Of a DNA stretch of 64,000 nucleotides, positions 52,743-61,739 are shown one piece after another. The stretch's first letter is position 1. Each line of letters starts with the position of its first letter. This DNA is from Nonomuraea sp. PA05 (lineage in GTDB: Bacteria; Actinomycetota; Actinomycetes; Streptosporangiales; Streptosporangiaceae): contig NZ_VSEY01000003.1 of assembly GCF_008086045.1 (NCBI RefSeq), positions 310,001 to 374,000 of the forward strand, in the 5' to 3' direction. The notes under the pieces were generated by a model. The model did not search any database and was not told the origin of the DNA. It saw only the letters and a list, made by a program, of their open reading frames with translations. Position numbers and translations under genes: made by a program.

Positions 52743-55700
52743 ATGCAGCCGAGTGTCTCGCTGAGCGGGCCCTGGTATCGAATTCAGTCGATCGCAGCAC
52801 CCTCGCGAAGCTCGTCGGCGGAGTGGGATTTCGTCACCGTGCTTCCCGCGGTGCTGTCGGCGGCGCAGCGCGACCGGCCATTTGTCATCGGATGGTTGTC
52901 GCGGGGCTCGGGGGCGCCGATCGAACTCATCACGAACGCGGGCCCGTTGTCGCCACCGCGCCAGCCGCGCAGGTCGACGGACGTGCCCGACGACCCGAGC
53001 GGGCCGCAGCCGCTGCTGTTCCCGGGGGGAGCGCGCGGGGTGCGGCTGAACGAGGAGTACCTGGCCGACCTGGCGGACCTGGTGTGGACGCCGTGCCCGG
53101 GGCGGCAGGCACCGCCGCTGGGCAACAGGGGGCGCGAGTTCGACCCCGACGAGCTGAAGCGGCCCACCCTGTTCGAGTCGACGCTGGTGACGCTGATGTC
53201 GCGGCCGTTCGCCTGGCTGGTGGTGGCCGAGCCGACCGACCTGCTGGACGCCGAGGTGGCGCACCTGCGTACGCAGCTCAACGTGCTGCGGCAGTACGGC
53301 GACGCCTCCGAGCGCTCCCGCTTCGACGCCGAGCGCGCCGAGCGCCGCATGCAGGAGCTGGACGCCTTCCGCGAGGCGGGGCTGTGGAACGTGCGCGTGC
53401 TGGCCGGCGGGGCCACGGCCGACGAGCTGCGGCAGATCGCGCCCGTGCTCGTCGGGTCCGTCGAGATGAGCCATCACCCGTACCGGCTGCGCAGCTCGCA
53501 CGGTGCCGCGTACTCGCTGCCCGAGGCCCTGGCCATCACCATGCAGGACCCGGCGGACGGCGCCGCCGCCCCGTTCGCGGCCACCGCCGGGGCGCTGGCC
53601 GCGCTGGCCGGGCTGCCCAGGCGGGAGGTGCCCGGCGTGCGGGTGCTGGACTCGGGCTTCTTCGACGTGACGTCGGAGTCGGAGGGCGGCGAGCTGGAGC
53701 TGGGCGAGATCCTCGACGGCCAGGACCGCGGCGTCGGCTCGTTCCGGGTGCCGCTGGCGACGCTGAACCGGCACGCGTTCGTCACCGGCGCGACCGGCTC
53801 GGGCAAGTCGCAGACCGTGCGGCACCTGCTGGAGCAGCTCAGCAGGGCCCGCATCCCGTGGCTGGCGATCGAGCCGGCCAAGTCCGAGTACGCCGCGATG
53901 GCCGGCCGCGTCGACGAGCCCGTCACCGTGATCAACCCGTCGGCCCCGGACGGCGTGCCGTTCAGCGTCAACCCGCTGGAGCCCGAGCCCGGCTATCCCG
54001 TCCAGGCGCACATCGACATGGTCAGGGCGCTGTTCATGGCGGCCTTCGACGCCGAGGAGCCGTTCCCGCAGATCATGTCGCTGGCGCTGCAGCGCGTCTA
54101 CGAGGCGACCGGCTGGGACGTGGTCACCGGCGGCGCCGTGCCGGGCTCGAACGTGCCGCCCAGCGTGCCCACCCTCGAACAGCTCCAGCAGCACGCCATG
54201 GACGTGATCAAGGAGATCGGCTACGGCCGAGAGGTGCAGGCCGACGTCGAGGGCTTCATCTCGCTGCGGCTGCGCTCGCTGCGCGTCGGCTCCGCCGGGC
54301 GCTTCTTCGAGGGCGGCCACCCAGCCGACATCGGCGGCCTGCTCGAACGCCAGGTCGTGCTGGCCATCGAGGACGTGGCCAACGACGAGGACAAGGCGTT
54401 CCTGATGGGCACGCTGATCATCAGGATCGTGGAGCACCTGCGCATGCGCGCCAGGCGGGAGCGCTCCGCCGAGCTGCGCCACGTCATCGTGATCGAGGAG
54501 GCGCACCGGCTGCTGCGCGACCGCGGCCACGGCCGGGCCTCCACGCACGCCGTCGAGCTGCTGGCCGGGATGCTCGCCGAGATCAGGGCGTACGGGGAGG
54601 GCATCGTGGTGGCCGAGCAGATCCCCACCAAGCTCGTCTCCGACGTCGTCAAGAACACGGCGCTGAAGGTCGTGCACCGGCTGCCCGCCGAGGACGACAG
54701 GCAGCTCGTCGGGGCCGCCATGAACCTCAGCGACGAGCAGTCCCGCCACGTCGTCTCACTGCAGCCGGGCTCGGCCGCGGTGTTCGCCGACGGGATGGAC
54801 CGGCCGCTGCGGGTGCGCGTACCGCTCGGGGAGTCCAGGGAGAAGGCGCTGCCCGGCCCGCCGCCGCCCATCCGGGGCCGCCGCTCCGCGGCGTGCGGCG
54901 CGCAGTGCCGCACCGGGCAGGCGTGCACGCTGGTGGAGCTGCGCGAGGCCGACGTGCTGGCGGGCGCGCCCGAGTGGGCGTGGCTGCGCATCTGGTGCGA
55001 CACAGTGGTGCTGGCCTTCGTCGGCAACCGGCCGCTGCCCGGCGTCCCGCGCGCCCTGGCGGCCGGCTGGGCCGACCTGCCGGCGCGCCGCCGCGAGTGC
55101 CTGCTCGCCACCCTGGTCGAACGCTCGGTGCAGCGGCGCGCCTGGTCGCTGCGCACGTGGTTCGACCCCGTCCTGCTGACCGAGAAGGCGGCCGAGACGG
55201 CCACCCGGCTGCTGGCGGGCGCCGACAGCGGCGGCGAGCGTCCCGGCGCCTCGTGGGTCATCCCGCAGGTGCGCTGGCTGCACGAGGTGGACAGGCTCTT
55301 CCCGTACGGGCAGCCGGCCCCGAACCTGCGCAGCCCCGCGCCGCCCATGGAGTACGCCCTGTTCCGCCAGCCGGGCGGCACCGGCACCGGCTCCGTCGAG
55401 CCCGAGCTGCTCGGCCACCGCGCCAAGGCGCTGCGCCACCACCCGCTGTCGATGGAGGTGGACCACAACCGGGCGCTGGCCTGGCGGGTGATCCTCGGCG
55501 ACGACGAGCACGAGGGGGTGCAGCGGGACATCGCGACCGTCGCCATCGGCGTCGAGTCGGCGTCCAGGATCAGGCACGTGGGGCAGACGATGGGGGCGGG
55601 GTGGCTGGAGAGCGTGTTGTCGTGGCCGCGCCGCTTCGTGCTGCCGTTCGAGCAGGGCGGCTCCCCGGAGATCGCTTTCTCCGAGCCGTCGGGCACGTGA
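52743..55700 (+). CDS. HerA/VirB4-like ATPase (DUF87-type)
   Basis: 985 residues. The N-terminal third is variable (FVIGWLSRGSGAPIELITNA). The ATPase has Walker A GATGSGKSQTV (about 349-359), Walker B VIVIEEAH (about 580) and IVVAEQIPTKL after it, as in HerA-FtsK proteins that thread DNA or protein. The C-terminal 280 residues contain a CGAQCRTGQAC cysteine cluster and no known domain. ATG 52743 has GGGGG 7 nt upstream. With the membrane partner and the divergent exported proteins it could form a translocase or defence complex. Confidence 0.8.
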   Translation: MQPSVSLSGPWYRIQSIAAPSRSSSAEWDFVTVLPAVLSAAQRDRPFVIGWLSRGSGAPIELITNAGPLSPPRQPRRSTDVPDDPSGPQPLLFPGGARGVRLNEEYLADLADLVWTPCPGRQAPPLGNRGREFDPDELKRPTLFESTLVTLMSRPFAWLVVAEPTDLLDAEVAHLRTQLNVLRQYGDASERSRFDAERAERRMQELDAFREAGLWNVRVLAGGATADELRQIAPVLVGSVEMSHHPYRLRSSHGAAYSLPEALAITMQDPADGAAAPFAATAGALAALAGLPRREVPGVRVLDSGFFDVTSESEGGELELGEILDGQDRGVGSFRVPLATLNRHAFVTGATGSGKSQTVRHLLEQLSRARIPWLAIEPAKSEYAAMAGRVDEPVTVINPSAPDGVPFSVNPLEPEPGYPVQAHIDMVRALFMAAFDAEEPFPQIMSLALQRVYEATGWDVVTGGAVPGSNVPPSVPTLEQLQQHAMDVIKEIGYGREVQADVEGFISLRLRSLRVGSAGRFFEGGHPADIGGLLERQVVLAIEDVANDEDKAFLMGTLIIRIVEHLRMRARRERSAELRHVIVIEEAHRLLRDRGHGRASTHAVELLAGMLAEIRAYGEGIVVAEQIPTKLVSDVVKNTALKVVHRLPAEDDRQLVGAAMNLSDEQSRHVVSLQPGSAAVFADGMDRPLRVRVPLGESREKALPGPPPPIRGRRSAACGAQCRTGQACTLVELREADVLAGAPEWAWLRIWCDTVVLAFVGNRPLPGVPRALAAGWADLPARRRECLLATLVERSVQRRAWSLRTWFDPVLLTEKAAETATRLLAGADSGGERPGASWVIPQVRWLHEVDRLFPYGQPAPNLRSPAPPMEYALFRQPGGTGTGSVEPELLGHRAKALRHHPLSMEVDHNRALAWRVILGDDEHEGVQRDIATVAIGVESASRIRHVGQTMGAGWLESVLSWPRRFVLPFEQGGSPEIAFSEPSGT

Positions 55701-55767
55701 TCGCAAAGGGGTGCGTTTTCGCGCGTGTCTCCAGACTTGGGGCCAACGCCGACTAGGATCCTTGCAC

Positions 55768-56997
55768 ATGACCCAGCTTCCTCTGCGGGCCCAGCTCGCC
55801 AGTGCCCTGGGCCGCAGCGCCGCCACGCTGTCCAGGATGACCGGGCGTGGCGACGGCTCGGTGATCGGCGGTCGGGTCGGCCTGCTGCTGGAGCCTGACC
55901 TCCTGCGCCAGCTCGCCCGCGACCGCAAGCTGGCCCTGGTCAGCGCGACCAACGGCAAGACCACCACCACCCGGCTGATCACGTCGGCGCTGCTGGAGCT
56001 CGGCGAGGTGGCCACCAACGCGTTCGGCGCCAACATGCCGGCCGGCCACGTCTCCGCGCTCTCCCAGCAGAAGCGCGCCCCCTACGGCGTGCTGGAGGTG
56101 GACGAGAAGTACCTGCCGGAGGTGCTCGACACGACCGGCGCCGGCGTCGTCTGCCTGATGAACCTCAGCCGCGACCAGATGGACAGGGCCGCCGAGATCT
56201 GGCTGCTGGCGCAGAAGTGGCGCAGGGCCCTTTCCGGCAAGCCCACCCACGTCATCGCCAACTGTGACGACCCGCTCGTCACCTGGGGCGCCTCCACGGC
56301 CGCCGCGGTCACCTGGGTCGCCGGTGGCCAGCGGTGGAAGGAGGACTCCTGGTGCTGCCCCGAGTGCGGCGGCCCGCTCGACCGCAAGGACGCCGACTGG
56401 GCGTGCCGGGAGTGCACGTTTCACCGTCCCGAGCCGCAGTGGGTGGTCGACGGTGACTCGGCGATCGACCCGCGCGGGCAGCGCTGGATGCTCGACATCC
56501 AGCTCCCGGGCCAGGCCAACCGCTCCAACGCGGTGATGGCGCTGGCGGTGGCCGACACGTTCGGGGTGCCGGTCGAGCGGGCGCTGCCCCGGCTGCGCGA
56601 GGTCACCTCGGTGGCCGGCCGTTACACCACCGTCGAGCGCGACGGGCGGTACGCGCGGCTGCTGCTGTCGAAGAACCCGGCGGGCTGGCTGGAGGCGTTC
56701 GACGTCGCCGACCCGCAGTTCCCGATCATTCTCTCGGTCAATGCGCAGGGCCCCGACGGGCGCGACACCTCGTGGTTGTGGGACGTCGACTACCGCATCC
56801 TGCGTGGGCGCCCCGTGTTCGTCACCGGCGAGCGCCGCCTCGACCTGGCGCTGCGGCTCGACGTGGCGGACGTGCCCTTCACGCAGTGCGGCACGTTCTC
56901 GGAGGCGCTGGCCATGCAGCCGCCCGGCCGGGTGGACGTGATCGCCAACTACACCGCCTTCCAGCAGATCCGATCGGAGTTCGGCCGTGCCGTCTGA
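55768..56997 (+). CDS. murT: Lipid II isoglutaminyl synthase subunit MurT
   Basis: 409 residues: Mur ligase ATP loop ATNGKTTTTRL (about 60), LNLSRDQMDR, the DUF1727 C-terminal region and an inserted zinc ribbon (CCPECGG...CREC, about 195-220). MurT activates the glutamate of the peptidoglycan stem and GatD supplies ammonia, giving D-isoglutamine. ATG 55768 starts the homology. It overlaps gatD by 11 bp. Confidence 0.93.
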   Translation: MTQLPLRAQLASALGRSAATLSRMTGRGDGSVIGGRVGLLLEPDLLRQLARDRKLALVSATNGKTTTTRLITSALLELGEVATNAFGANMPAGHVSALSQQKRAPYGVLEVDEKYLPEVLDTTGAGVVCLMNLSRDQMDRAAEIWLLAQKWRRALSGKPTHVIANCDDPLVTWGASTAAAVTWVAGGQRWKEDSWCCPECGGPLDRKDADWACRECTFHRPEPQWVVDGDSAIDPRGQRWMLDIQLPGQANRSNAVMALAVADTFGVPVERALPRLREVTSVAGRYTTVERDGRYARLLLSKNPAGWLEAFDVADPQFPIILSVNAQGPDGRDTSWLWDVDYRILRGRPVFVTGERRLDLALRLDVADVPFTQCGTFSEALAMQPPGRVDVIANYTAFQQIRSEFGRAV

Positions 56998-57700
56998 CAG
57001 CGCCCTGCGCATCGTCTGGATCTATCCCGACCTGCTGAGCACGTACGGTGACCAGGGCAACGTGCTGGTCCTGGAGCAGCGGGCGCAGCGCAGGGGGATC
57101 GAGACCGAGACGATCCACGTACGCTCGGCCGACCCGGTCCCAGAGACCGGCGACATCTACCTGATCGGAGGCGGCGAGGACCGCCCGCAGATCCTGGCCG
57201 CCCAGCGCCTGCGCAGGGACGGCGGCCTGCACCGCGCCATCGCGCGCGGCGCGGCCATGCTGGCGGTCTGCGCCGGTTACCAGATCATGGGCAGCACGTT
57301 CGGCGGTGAGGAGGGCCAGCCGGTCGACGGCATCGGCCTGCTCGACATCTCCAGCGTCCGCGGCCCCGCGCGCGCGGTGGGCGAGCTGGTGGCCGAGGTG
57401 GACGCCGCGCTCAACCTGCCCACGCTGACCGGCTTCGAGAACCACATGGGCGTCACCCACCTGGGCCCCGGCGTCCGCCCGCTGTCGCGGACGGTCAAGG
57501 GCGTCGGCAACGGCGACGGGTTCGAGGGCTGCTACGCGGGCCACGTCGTGGGCACCTACCTGCACGGGCCCGCGCTGGCCCGCAACCCCGCGCTGGCCGA
57601 CCTGCTGCTGTCGTGGCGGGCGGGCGAGCTGGCGCCGCTCGACGACTCCCGCTACGAGGCGCTGCGCCAGGAGCGCCTGACGACGGTGCTGCAGCCCTGA
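56987..57700 (+). CDS. gatD: Lipid II isoglutaminyl synthase subunit GatD (glutamine amidotransferase)
   Basis: 237 residues, CobB/CobQ-like class I amidotransferase: DLLSTYGDQGN at the start, nucleophile Cys in AVCAGYQIMG (about 88) and catalytic His in TYLHGPALARNP. It releases ammonia from glutamine for MurT. The GTG start lies inside murT. Confidence 0.93.
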   Translation: MPSDSALRIVWIYPDLLSTYGDQGNVLVLEQRAQRRGIETETIHVRSADPVPETGDIYLIGGGEDRPQILAAQRLRRDGGLHRAIARGAAMLAVCAGYQIMGSTFGGEEGQPVDGIGLLDISSVRGPARAVGELVAEVDAALNLPTLTGFENHMGVTHLGPGVRPLSRTVKGVGNGDGFEGCYAGHVVGTYLHGPALARNPALADLLLSWRAGELAPLDDSRYEALRQERLTTVLQP

Positions 57701-57711
57701 CGTCCGCTCCG

Positions 57712-57726
57712 GCCACCCCCGGTGGC
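57712..57726 (+). terminator. Weak hairpin after gatD
   Basis: GCCACC-CCC-GGTGGC sits 11 bp after the gatD stop and before the YihY gene. Short, without a U-tract. Confidence 0.4.
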
Positions 57727-57759
57727 TGGAGTGCACCACTTTGGGGTAGAAAGTCCGCC

Positions 57760-58809
57760 GTGGGATCCACGGTGACCGTCCCCCAGACGCGCACGATGGG
57801 CGGCGAGGAGCTGTCCGCCGACGACGCGTGGGAGACACTGCGCAAGTACGGCGTCTGGCACTTCGTGCGCGACTCGTTCGTCAGGTTCAGGTACGGCGAC
57901 GGCATGAGCCATTCGCGGGCCCTGGCGTTCCAGATCTGCCTGGCCATCATCCCCGGCGCCATCGCCGTGGTCGGCCTGAGCGCGGTCACCCACCAGGAGG
58001 AGCTGGGCCGGGTGCTGCGGCTCACGCTGAGCGCGCTGTCGCCGGGCGGCGGCGCGCAGGCCGTCGCCGAGGTGCTCGACGGCGGGCGCGGCACCAGGGA
58101 CGAGCTGGCGCTCTGGCTCGGTCTGGCGACCACGCTGGCCGCTCTCACCACCGCGATGGCGCAGTTCGAACGGGGCGCGAACCGGATCTACGGCGTCGAG
58201 CGCGACCGGCCGTTCCACCGCAAGTACGCCAGGGCGGTCGTGCTCGCGCTGACCGCCGGCATCTGCATGATCACCGGGTTCACGGTCCTGGTGGGCGGCG
58301 GCGAGCTCGGCGCAGCCCTGGCCGAGACGTTCCGCTGGGGCGACGGGGCGCGCCAGGCGTTCGCCTTCGTCCGCTGGCCGCTCGGCTTCCTGCTCGCCCT
58401 CGCCTCCACGGTCACCCTCTTCAGGGCCTCGCCCAGGCGCAGGCAGCCCGGCCACACGTGGCTGGCCGTGGGCGCGCTGGTGGCGCTCGGGTTATGGACG
58501 CTGCTCACGCTGGCCCTGGCGCTCTACACCGAGTACAACAGCACGTTCGGCGACACCTACGGGCCGCTGACCGCCGTCGTGGCCCTGCTGCTGTGGTCGT
58601 TCCTCAGCTCGATCGCGCTCTTCCTCGGCCTGGCGTTCGCGGCGCAGCTCGAAGCGTGCCGCGCCGGCTGCGTGGAGCCCGCGCACCCCGACCCCGGGCC
58701 CACGGCGGAGGAGGAGCGCGAACCCTTCGTGGGGCGGGTCGGCTCGGCCGCGTACACCGCGGTCAGAGGCCTGTTCAAGAGGCTCCGGCGCGTTGAGCGG
58801 GGTCAGTAG
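57760..58809 (+). CDS. YihY/BrkB-family membrane protein
   Basis: 349 residues from GTG 57760. Six hydrophobic helices and the family motifs SHSRALAFQICLAIIPGAIA, FERGANRIYGVERDRPFHRK and YNSTFGDTYGPLTAVVALLL. The family has unknown transport or envelope roles. Its stop overlaps the convergent DsrE gene by 7 bp. Confidence 0.85.
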   Translation: MGSTVTVPQTRTMGGEELSADDAWETLRKYGVWHFVRDSFVRFRYGDGMSHSRALAFQICLAIIPGAIAVVGLSAVTHQEELGRVLRLTLSALSPGGGAQAVAEVLDGGRGTRDELALWLGLATTLAALTTAMAQFERGANRIYGVERDRPFHRKYARAVVLALTAGICMITGFTVLVGGGELGAALAETFRWGDGARQAFAFVRWPLGFLLALASTVTLFRASPRRRQPGHTWLAVGALVALGLWTLLTLALALYTEYNSTFGDTYGPLTAVVALLLWSFLSSIALFLGLAFAAQLEACRAGCVEPAHPDPGPTAEEEREPFVGRVGSAAYTAVRGLFKRLRRVERGQ

Positions 58810-59165
58810 ACCAGCGCCTGCACGCCTTCCGTGGTCACTTCCTCCACGAACGCCGGCGCGCCCGCGATGCGCACCCCCTCGATGAGGTCGTCCACGGTGA
58901 TGTTCCTGCGGGCGGCGCACTGCGTGCACAGCGTCACCCGCCCGGCCGCCAGCACGGCGTCCAGCAGGTCGGTGAGCGGCGCCGCGTGCGGCAGGGCGAA
59001 CTCCTTGGCCCGGCCCGGCAGCGCGAACCACGAGGACTCGCCGGTCAGCCACAGGGAGACGGAAACACCGCTCGCGAGCGCGGCGGCGGCGACCGTGAAC
59101 GCCTGGTTGCAGCGCTCGGGAGCGTCGGCTCCGGCGGTCACCTTGATCACCAGTGAACGTGCCAT
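58803..59165 (-). CDS. DsrE-family sulfur-related protein
   Basis: 120 residues with the DsrE/TusD-like fold: SLVIKVTAGADAPERCNQAF, VSLWLTGESSWFALPG and VTLCTQCAARRNI, whose Cys may carry sulfur. ATG 59165 is chosen by homology. It converges on the YihY gene. Confidence 0.8.
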   Translation of the reverse strand: MARSLVIKVTAGADAPERCNQAFTVAAAALASGVSVSLWLTGESSWFALPGRAKEFALPHAAPLTDLLDAVLAAGRVTLCTQCAARRNITVDDLIEGVRIAGAPAFVEEVTTEGVQALVY

Positions 59166-59227
59166 GTCCGTCACCCTAGCCGCGCGGGAGGCCGCACGGG
59201 CGGTGCACGCCACTACGCTTGGGGACC

Positions 59228-59716
59228 ATGGAAGAACCTGAGGTGCACCCCGACCTGGAGCCGATCGCGTTCCTGCTGGGGCGGTGGGAAGGCGCCGGCG
59301 TGGGCGGCTACCCGACGATCGAGAGCTTCAACTTCGGCCAGGAGATCGAGTTCGGCCACAACGGCAAACCGTTCCTGACCTACGTGAGCCGCACCTGGCT
59401 GCTCGACGACGCGGGCAACCGCGTCCGGCCGCTGGCGACGGAGTCCGGCTACTGGCGTTCCCTGCCCGAACGGCAGATCGAGGTCGTGCTCTCGCACCCC
59501 ACCGGCATCGTCGAGATCTACATCGGCGAAGTCGTCTTCCACAAGATCGAGCTTCGCACCGACGTGGTGGCACGCACCGCCTCGGCCAAGGAGTACACCG
59601 CGGGCCACCGCCTGTACGGCCTGGTCAACGGCAATCTGATGTGGGCGTACGAGATGGCGGCCGTGGGTCACCCGCTCACGGACCACATGTCGGCAGAGCT
59701 GAAGAAGGTGGCCTGA
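59228..59716 (+). CDS. Nitrobindin-like (FABP-family) heme protein
   Basis: 162 residues: LLGRWEGAGVGGYPTI carries the GxWxGxG motif of nitrobindins, with a beta barrel after it and a late histidine region (AVGHPLTDHMSAELKKVA) that would bind ferric heme. Mycobacterial homologues isomerise peroxynitrite. It is followed 4 bp later by the DUF2470 gene. Confidence 0.85.
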   Translation: MEEPEVHPDLEPIAFLLGRWEGAGVGGYPTIESFNFGQEIEFGHNGKPFLTYVSRTWLLDDAGNRVRPLATESGYWRSLPERQIEVVLSHPTGIVEIYIGEVVFHKIELRTDVVARTASAKEYTAGHRLYGLVNGNLMWAYEMAAVGHPLTDHMSAELKKVA

Positions 59717-59720
59717 TCGT

Positions 59721-60017
59721 ATGAGCACGCCGTTCACCGCTGACGCCGTCGAGGCGATCAAGCGGCACATGAATGACGACCACGCCGACGACGGGCTGAT
59801 CATCGTCCGCGGGCTCGGCGGCCGGCCGGACGCCCGGACCGCGCTCACCAGCGACGTCGACGCCGAAGCGATCACGTTCACGATCGACGGCGGCGAGCGG
59901 GTGCGCGTGCCCTGGGGGCAGACGCTCACCGAGCGGGCCCAGGTGCGCAAGGCCGTCGTGCTCCTCTACCGCGAGGCGTGCGACAAGCTCGGCATCGCCG
60001 CGCGCGGCGAACACTGA
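59721..60017 (+). CDS. DUF2470 protein
   Basis: 98 residues, DUF2470 with the family signature KRHMNDDHADDGLIIVRGLG and VRVPWGQTLTERAQVRKAVV. This domain also occurs at the C-terminus of heme-utilisation and pyridoxamine phosphate oxidase-like proteins, so a heme link with the nitrobindin neighbour is plausible. Confidence 0.85.
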   Translation: MSTPFTADAVEAIKRHMNDDHADDGLIIVRGLGGRPDARTALTSDVDAEAITFTIDGGERVRVPWGQTLTERAQVRKAVVLLYREACDKLGIAARGEH

Positions 60018-60032
60018 CCAGGAAATTGAGAA

Positions 60033-60238
60033 GGGCCCCAGGCAACACTCCGCCGTAGGAGACGGGCCGGATGGACCATGGTCGGGATCGACGTCCCGCC
60101 CTCCGGCTGCCAGGGGCCCCGGTGGTTGCCTCGTAGTCGCTTCACGTCACGAGACAACAGTCCGCGAGGTCAGCGGACAACCACCTCGCTAGCCCGACTA
60201 TGACTAACCATTATTCGGACCACCTCCTTTCCGCGTAC
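60033..60238 (-). ncRNA. Candidate structured RNA with its own promoter
   Basis: Two folded domains lie on the minus strand. Domain 1: a long-range stem GGTGGTTG/CAACCACC (60178-60185 with 60121-60128) encloses hairpins GTCCGC/GCGGAC (60160-60178) and CTCGT/ACGAG (60130-60153), a three-way junction. Domain 2: GGGCCCC-GGCA pairs with TGCC-GGGGCCC across 60033-60119, enclosing GCCGGA/TCCGGC and CGGGA/TCCCG, and is followed by TTCTCAATTT. A -35 TTGCCC and -10 ATAGCT with 17-bp spacing lie upstream. A 13-codon frame starts inside it. I know no matching RNA family. Confidence 0.55.
60170..60211 (-). CDS. 13-codon open frame with strong ribosome site inside the candidate RNA
   Basis: AAAGGAGGTG (60221-60230) precedes ATG 60211, which begins MVSHSRASEVVVR and stops at TGA 60170-60172. 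The strong Shine-Dalgarno suggests real translation, perhaps as a leader peptide. The same frame stays open for about 50 codons after the TGA, but readthrough is not supported. Confidence 0.4.
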   Translation of the reverse strand: MVSHSRASEVVVR

Positions 60239-60244
60239 TCAAGA

Positions 60245-60273
60245 AGCTATGCGGTCCCGCGCGAAACGGGCAA
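60245..60273 (-). promoter_or_regulatory. Housekeeping-type promoter of the candidate RNA
   Basis: TTGCCC (60268-60273) and ATAGCT (60245-60250), minus strand, separated by exactly 17 bp, fit the actinobacterial TTGAC/TANNNT consensus. It lies in the gap divergent from fur. Confidence 0.55.
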
Positions 60274-60304
60274 GTGAATATCGCCGGGCCGTAGTATCGA
60301 AGGC

Positions 60305-60718
60305 ATGACCGAGACGCAGTGGCATGAGGAACTCCGCGCCAAGGGCTACCGGGTCACCCCCCAGCGCCAGCTCGTGCTGGAGGCGGTCAAGGAGCTGGAG
60401 CACGCCACGCCCGAGGAGATCTGCGTCAAGGTCAGGCAGACGGCGCGCGGCGTCAACATCTCGACCGTCTACCGCACGCTGGAGCTGCTCGAAGAGCTCG
60501 GCCTCGTCACCCACACTCACCTCGGCCACGGCGCCCCCACCTACCACCTGGCCGCCGAGGCCGACCACGTGCACCTGGTGTGCCGGGGGTGCGACGAGGT
60601 GTTCGAGGTGCGGCCGGAGCTGGCGGAGGGGCTGGTCAAGGGGCTGGACGAGGAGCTGGGCTTCGTCGCCGACGTCCACCACCTGACGGTCTTCGGCCGC
60701 TGCCGCAACTGCCGCTGA
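60305..60718 (+). CDS. Fur-family transcriptional regulator
   Basis: 137 residues: winged helix (LRAKGYRVTPQRQLVLEAVK, NISTVYRTLELLEELGLV), metal site HVHLVCRGCDEVFEV and a C-terminal CRNC (two CxxC pairs for structural zinc). Whether it senses iron, zinc, nickel or peroxide cannot be told. It diverges from the candidate RNA. Confidence 0.9.
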   Translation: MTETQWHEELRAKGYRVTPQRQLVLEAVKELEHATPEEICVKVRQTARGVNISTVYRTLELLEELGLVTHTHLGHGAPTYHLAAEADHVHLVCRGCDEVFEVRPELAEGLVKGLDEELGFVADVHHLTVFGRCRNCR

Positions 60719-60767
60719 CCACCGGCCTGTGCCGATCGCCGGCGGCGGTGCGGATAGCCTGGAAGAC

Positions 60768-61706
60768 ATGCGTAGCCCTCTGCTCGACCTCCCCGGCGCC
60801 GTTCCGGCGGACGCCCCTGACTCCGACGTAGCCGCGCACTACGGCGATCTGTTCGCCGAACAGCGCGCACTGGTCAAGGGAGAGGCGGTCGTCGACCGCA
60901 GCAACCGCGAGGTGATCCGCGTCTCCGGCGTGGACCGCCTGAAATGGCTCAACGACCTCACCTCGCAGAAGCTCGACACGCTCCAACCGGGCGAGTGGAC
61001 CCAGACGCTCGACCTCGATCTCCAGGGCCGCGTCCAGCACCACCTCACGCTCACCGACGACGGCGAGAGCATCCTGGCCCACGTCGAGCCGGGCACCGCG
61101 CAGAGCCTCGTCGACTACCTCGACCGCATGCGCTTCATGCTCCGGGTCGAGGTCTCCCGCGCCGACGACCTCGCCGTCCTCTCCACGGCCACGGAGGACC
61201 TCCTGGTGCCGCGGGCCGAGCTGGCCGACCACCTGGGCAAGCCGCTGGCGGGGCTGTGGGCGTACGAGGCCCTGCGCATCGAGGCGCACCGGCCCCGGCT
61301 CGGCTTCGAGACCGACCACAAGACCATCCCGCACGAGGTCGGCTGGATCGGCGGGGCGGTGCACCTCACCAAGGGCTGCTACCGCGGGCAGGAGACGGTG
61401 GCCCGCGTCCACAACCTCGGGCACCCGCCGCGGCGCCTGGTCTTCCTGCACCTCGACGGCAGCGTCGACACCCTGCCCGTGCACGGCGCTCCGGTGATCT
61501 TCGAGAGCCAGGAGGTGGGCGTCGTCGGCTCGGCCGCCCGTCACCACGAGCTCGGGCCGATCGCGCTGGCCGTGGTCAAGCGCACGGTGCCGGTGGACGC
61601 GCCGCTGCTCGCCGGCGGCGTGGCGGCCTCCCAGGAGGTCATCGTCCCGCCGGACGCGGGCCGCAACGTCAGCATCGACCCGTCCCTTCGCCGCCGCATC
61701 CGCTGA
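60768..61706 (+). CDS. ygfZ: Folate-binding Fe-S cluster assembly protein YgfZ
   Basis: 312 residues with the signature KGCYRGQETVAR (about 204-215), whose Cys is essential in YgfZ, and a GcvT-like fold (VIRVSGVDRLKWLNDLTSQK). It helps tetrahydrofolate-dependent repair or assembly of Fe-S enzymes. ATG 60768 is chosen by homology. Confidence 0.92.
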   Translation: MRSPLLDLPGAVPADAPDSDVAAHYGDLFAEQRALVKGEAVVDRSNREVIRVSGVDRLKWLNDLTSQKLDTLQPGEWTQTLDLDLQGRVQHHLTLTDDGESILAHVEPGTAQSLVDYLDRMRFMLRVEVSRADDLAVLSTATEDLLVPRAELADHLGKPLAGLWAYEALRIEAHRPRLGFETDHKTIPHEVGWIGGAVHLTKGCYRGQETVARVHNLGHPPRRLVFLHLDGSVDTLPVHGAPVIFESQEVGVVGSAARHHELGPIALAVVKRTVPVDAPLLAGGVAASQEVIVPPDAGRNVSIDPSLRRRIR

Positions 61707-61712
61707 AGCCGC

Positions 61713-61739
61713 CACCCCGCCCGCGACCAGGGCGGGGTG
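61713..61739. terminator. Bidirectional hairpin between ygfZ and dtd
   Basis: CACCCCGCCC pairs perfectly with GGGCGGGGTG across a 7-nt loop, between the two convergent stops. Confidence 0.75.

Noticed and set aside
60020..60211. In-frame TGA readthrough (selenocysteine-like) extending the 13-codon frame
   Set aside because: The extension runs through the perfect stems of the candidate RNA and into antisense of DUF2470; no selenocysteine context is evident.
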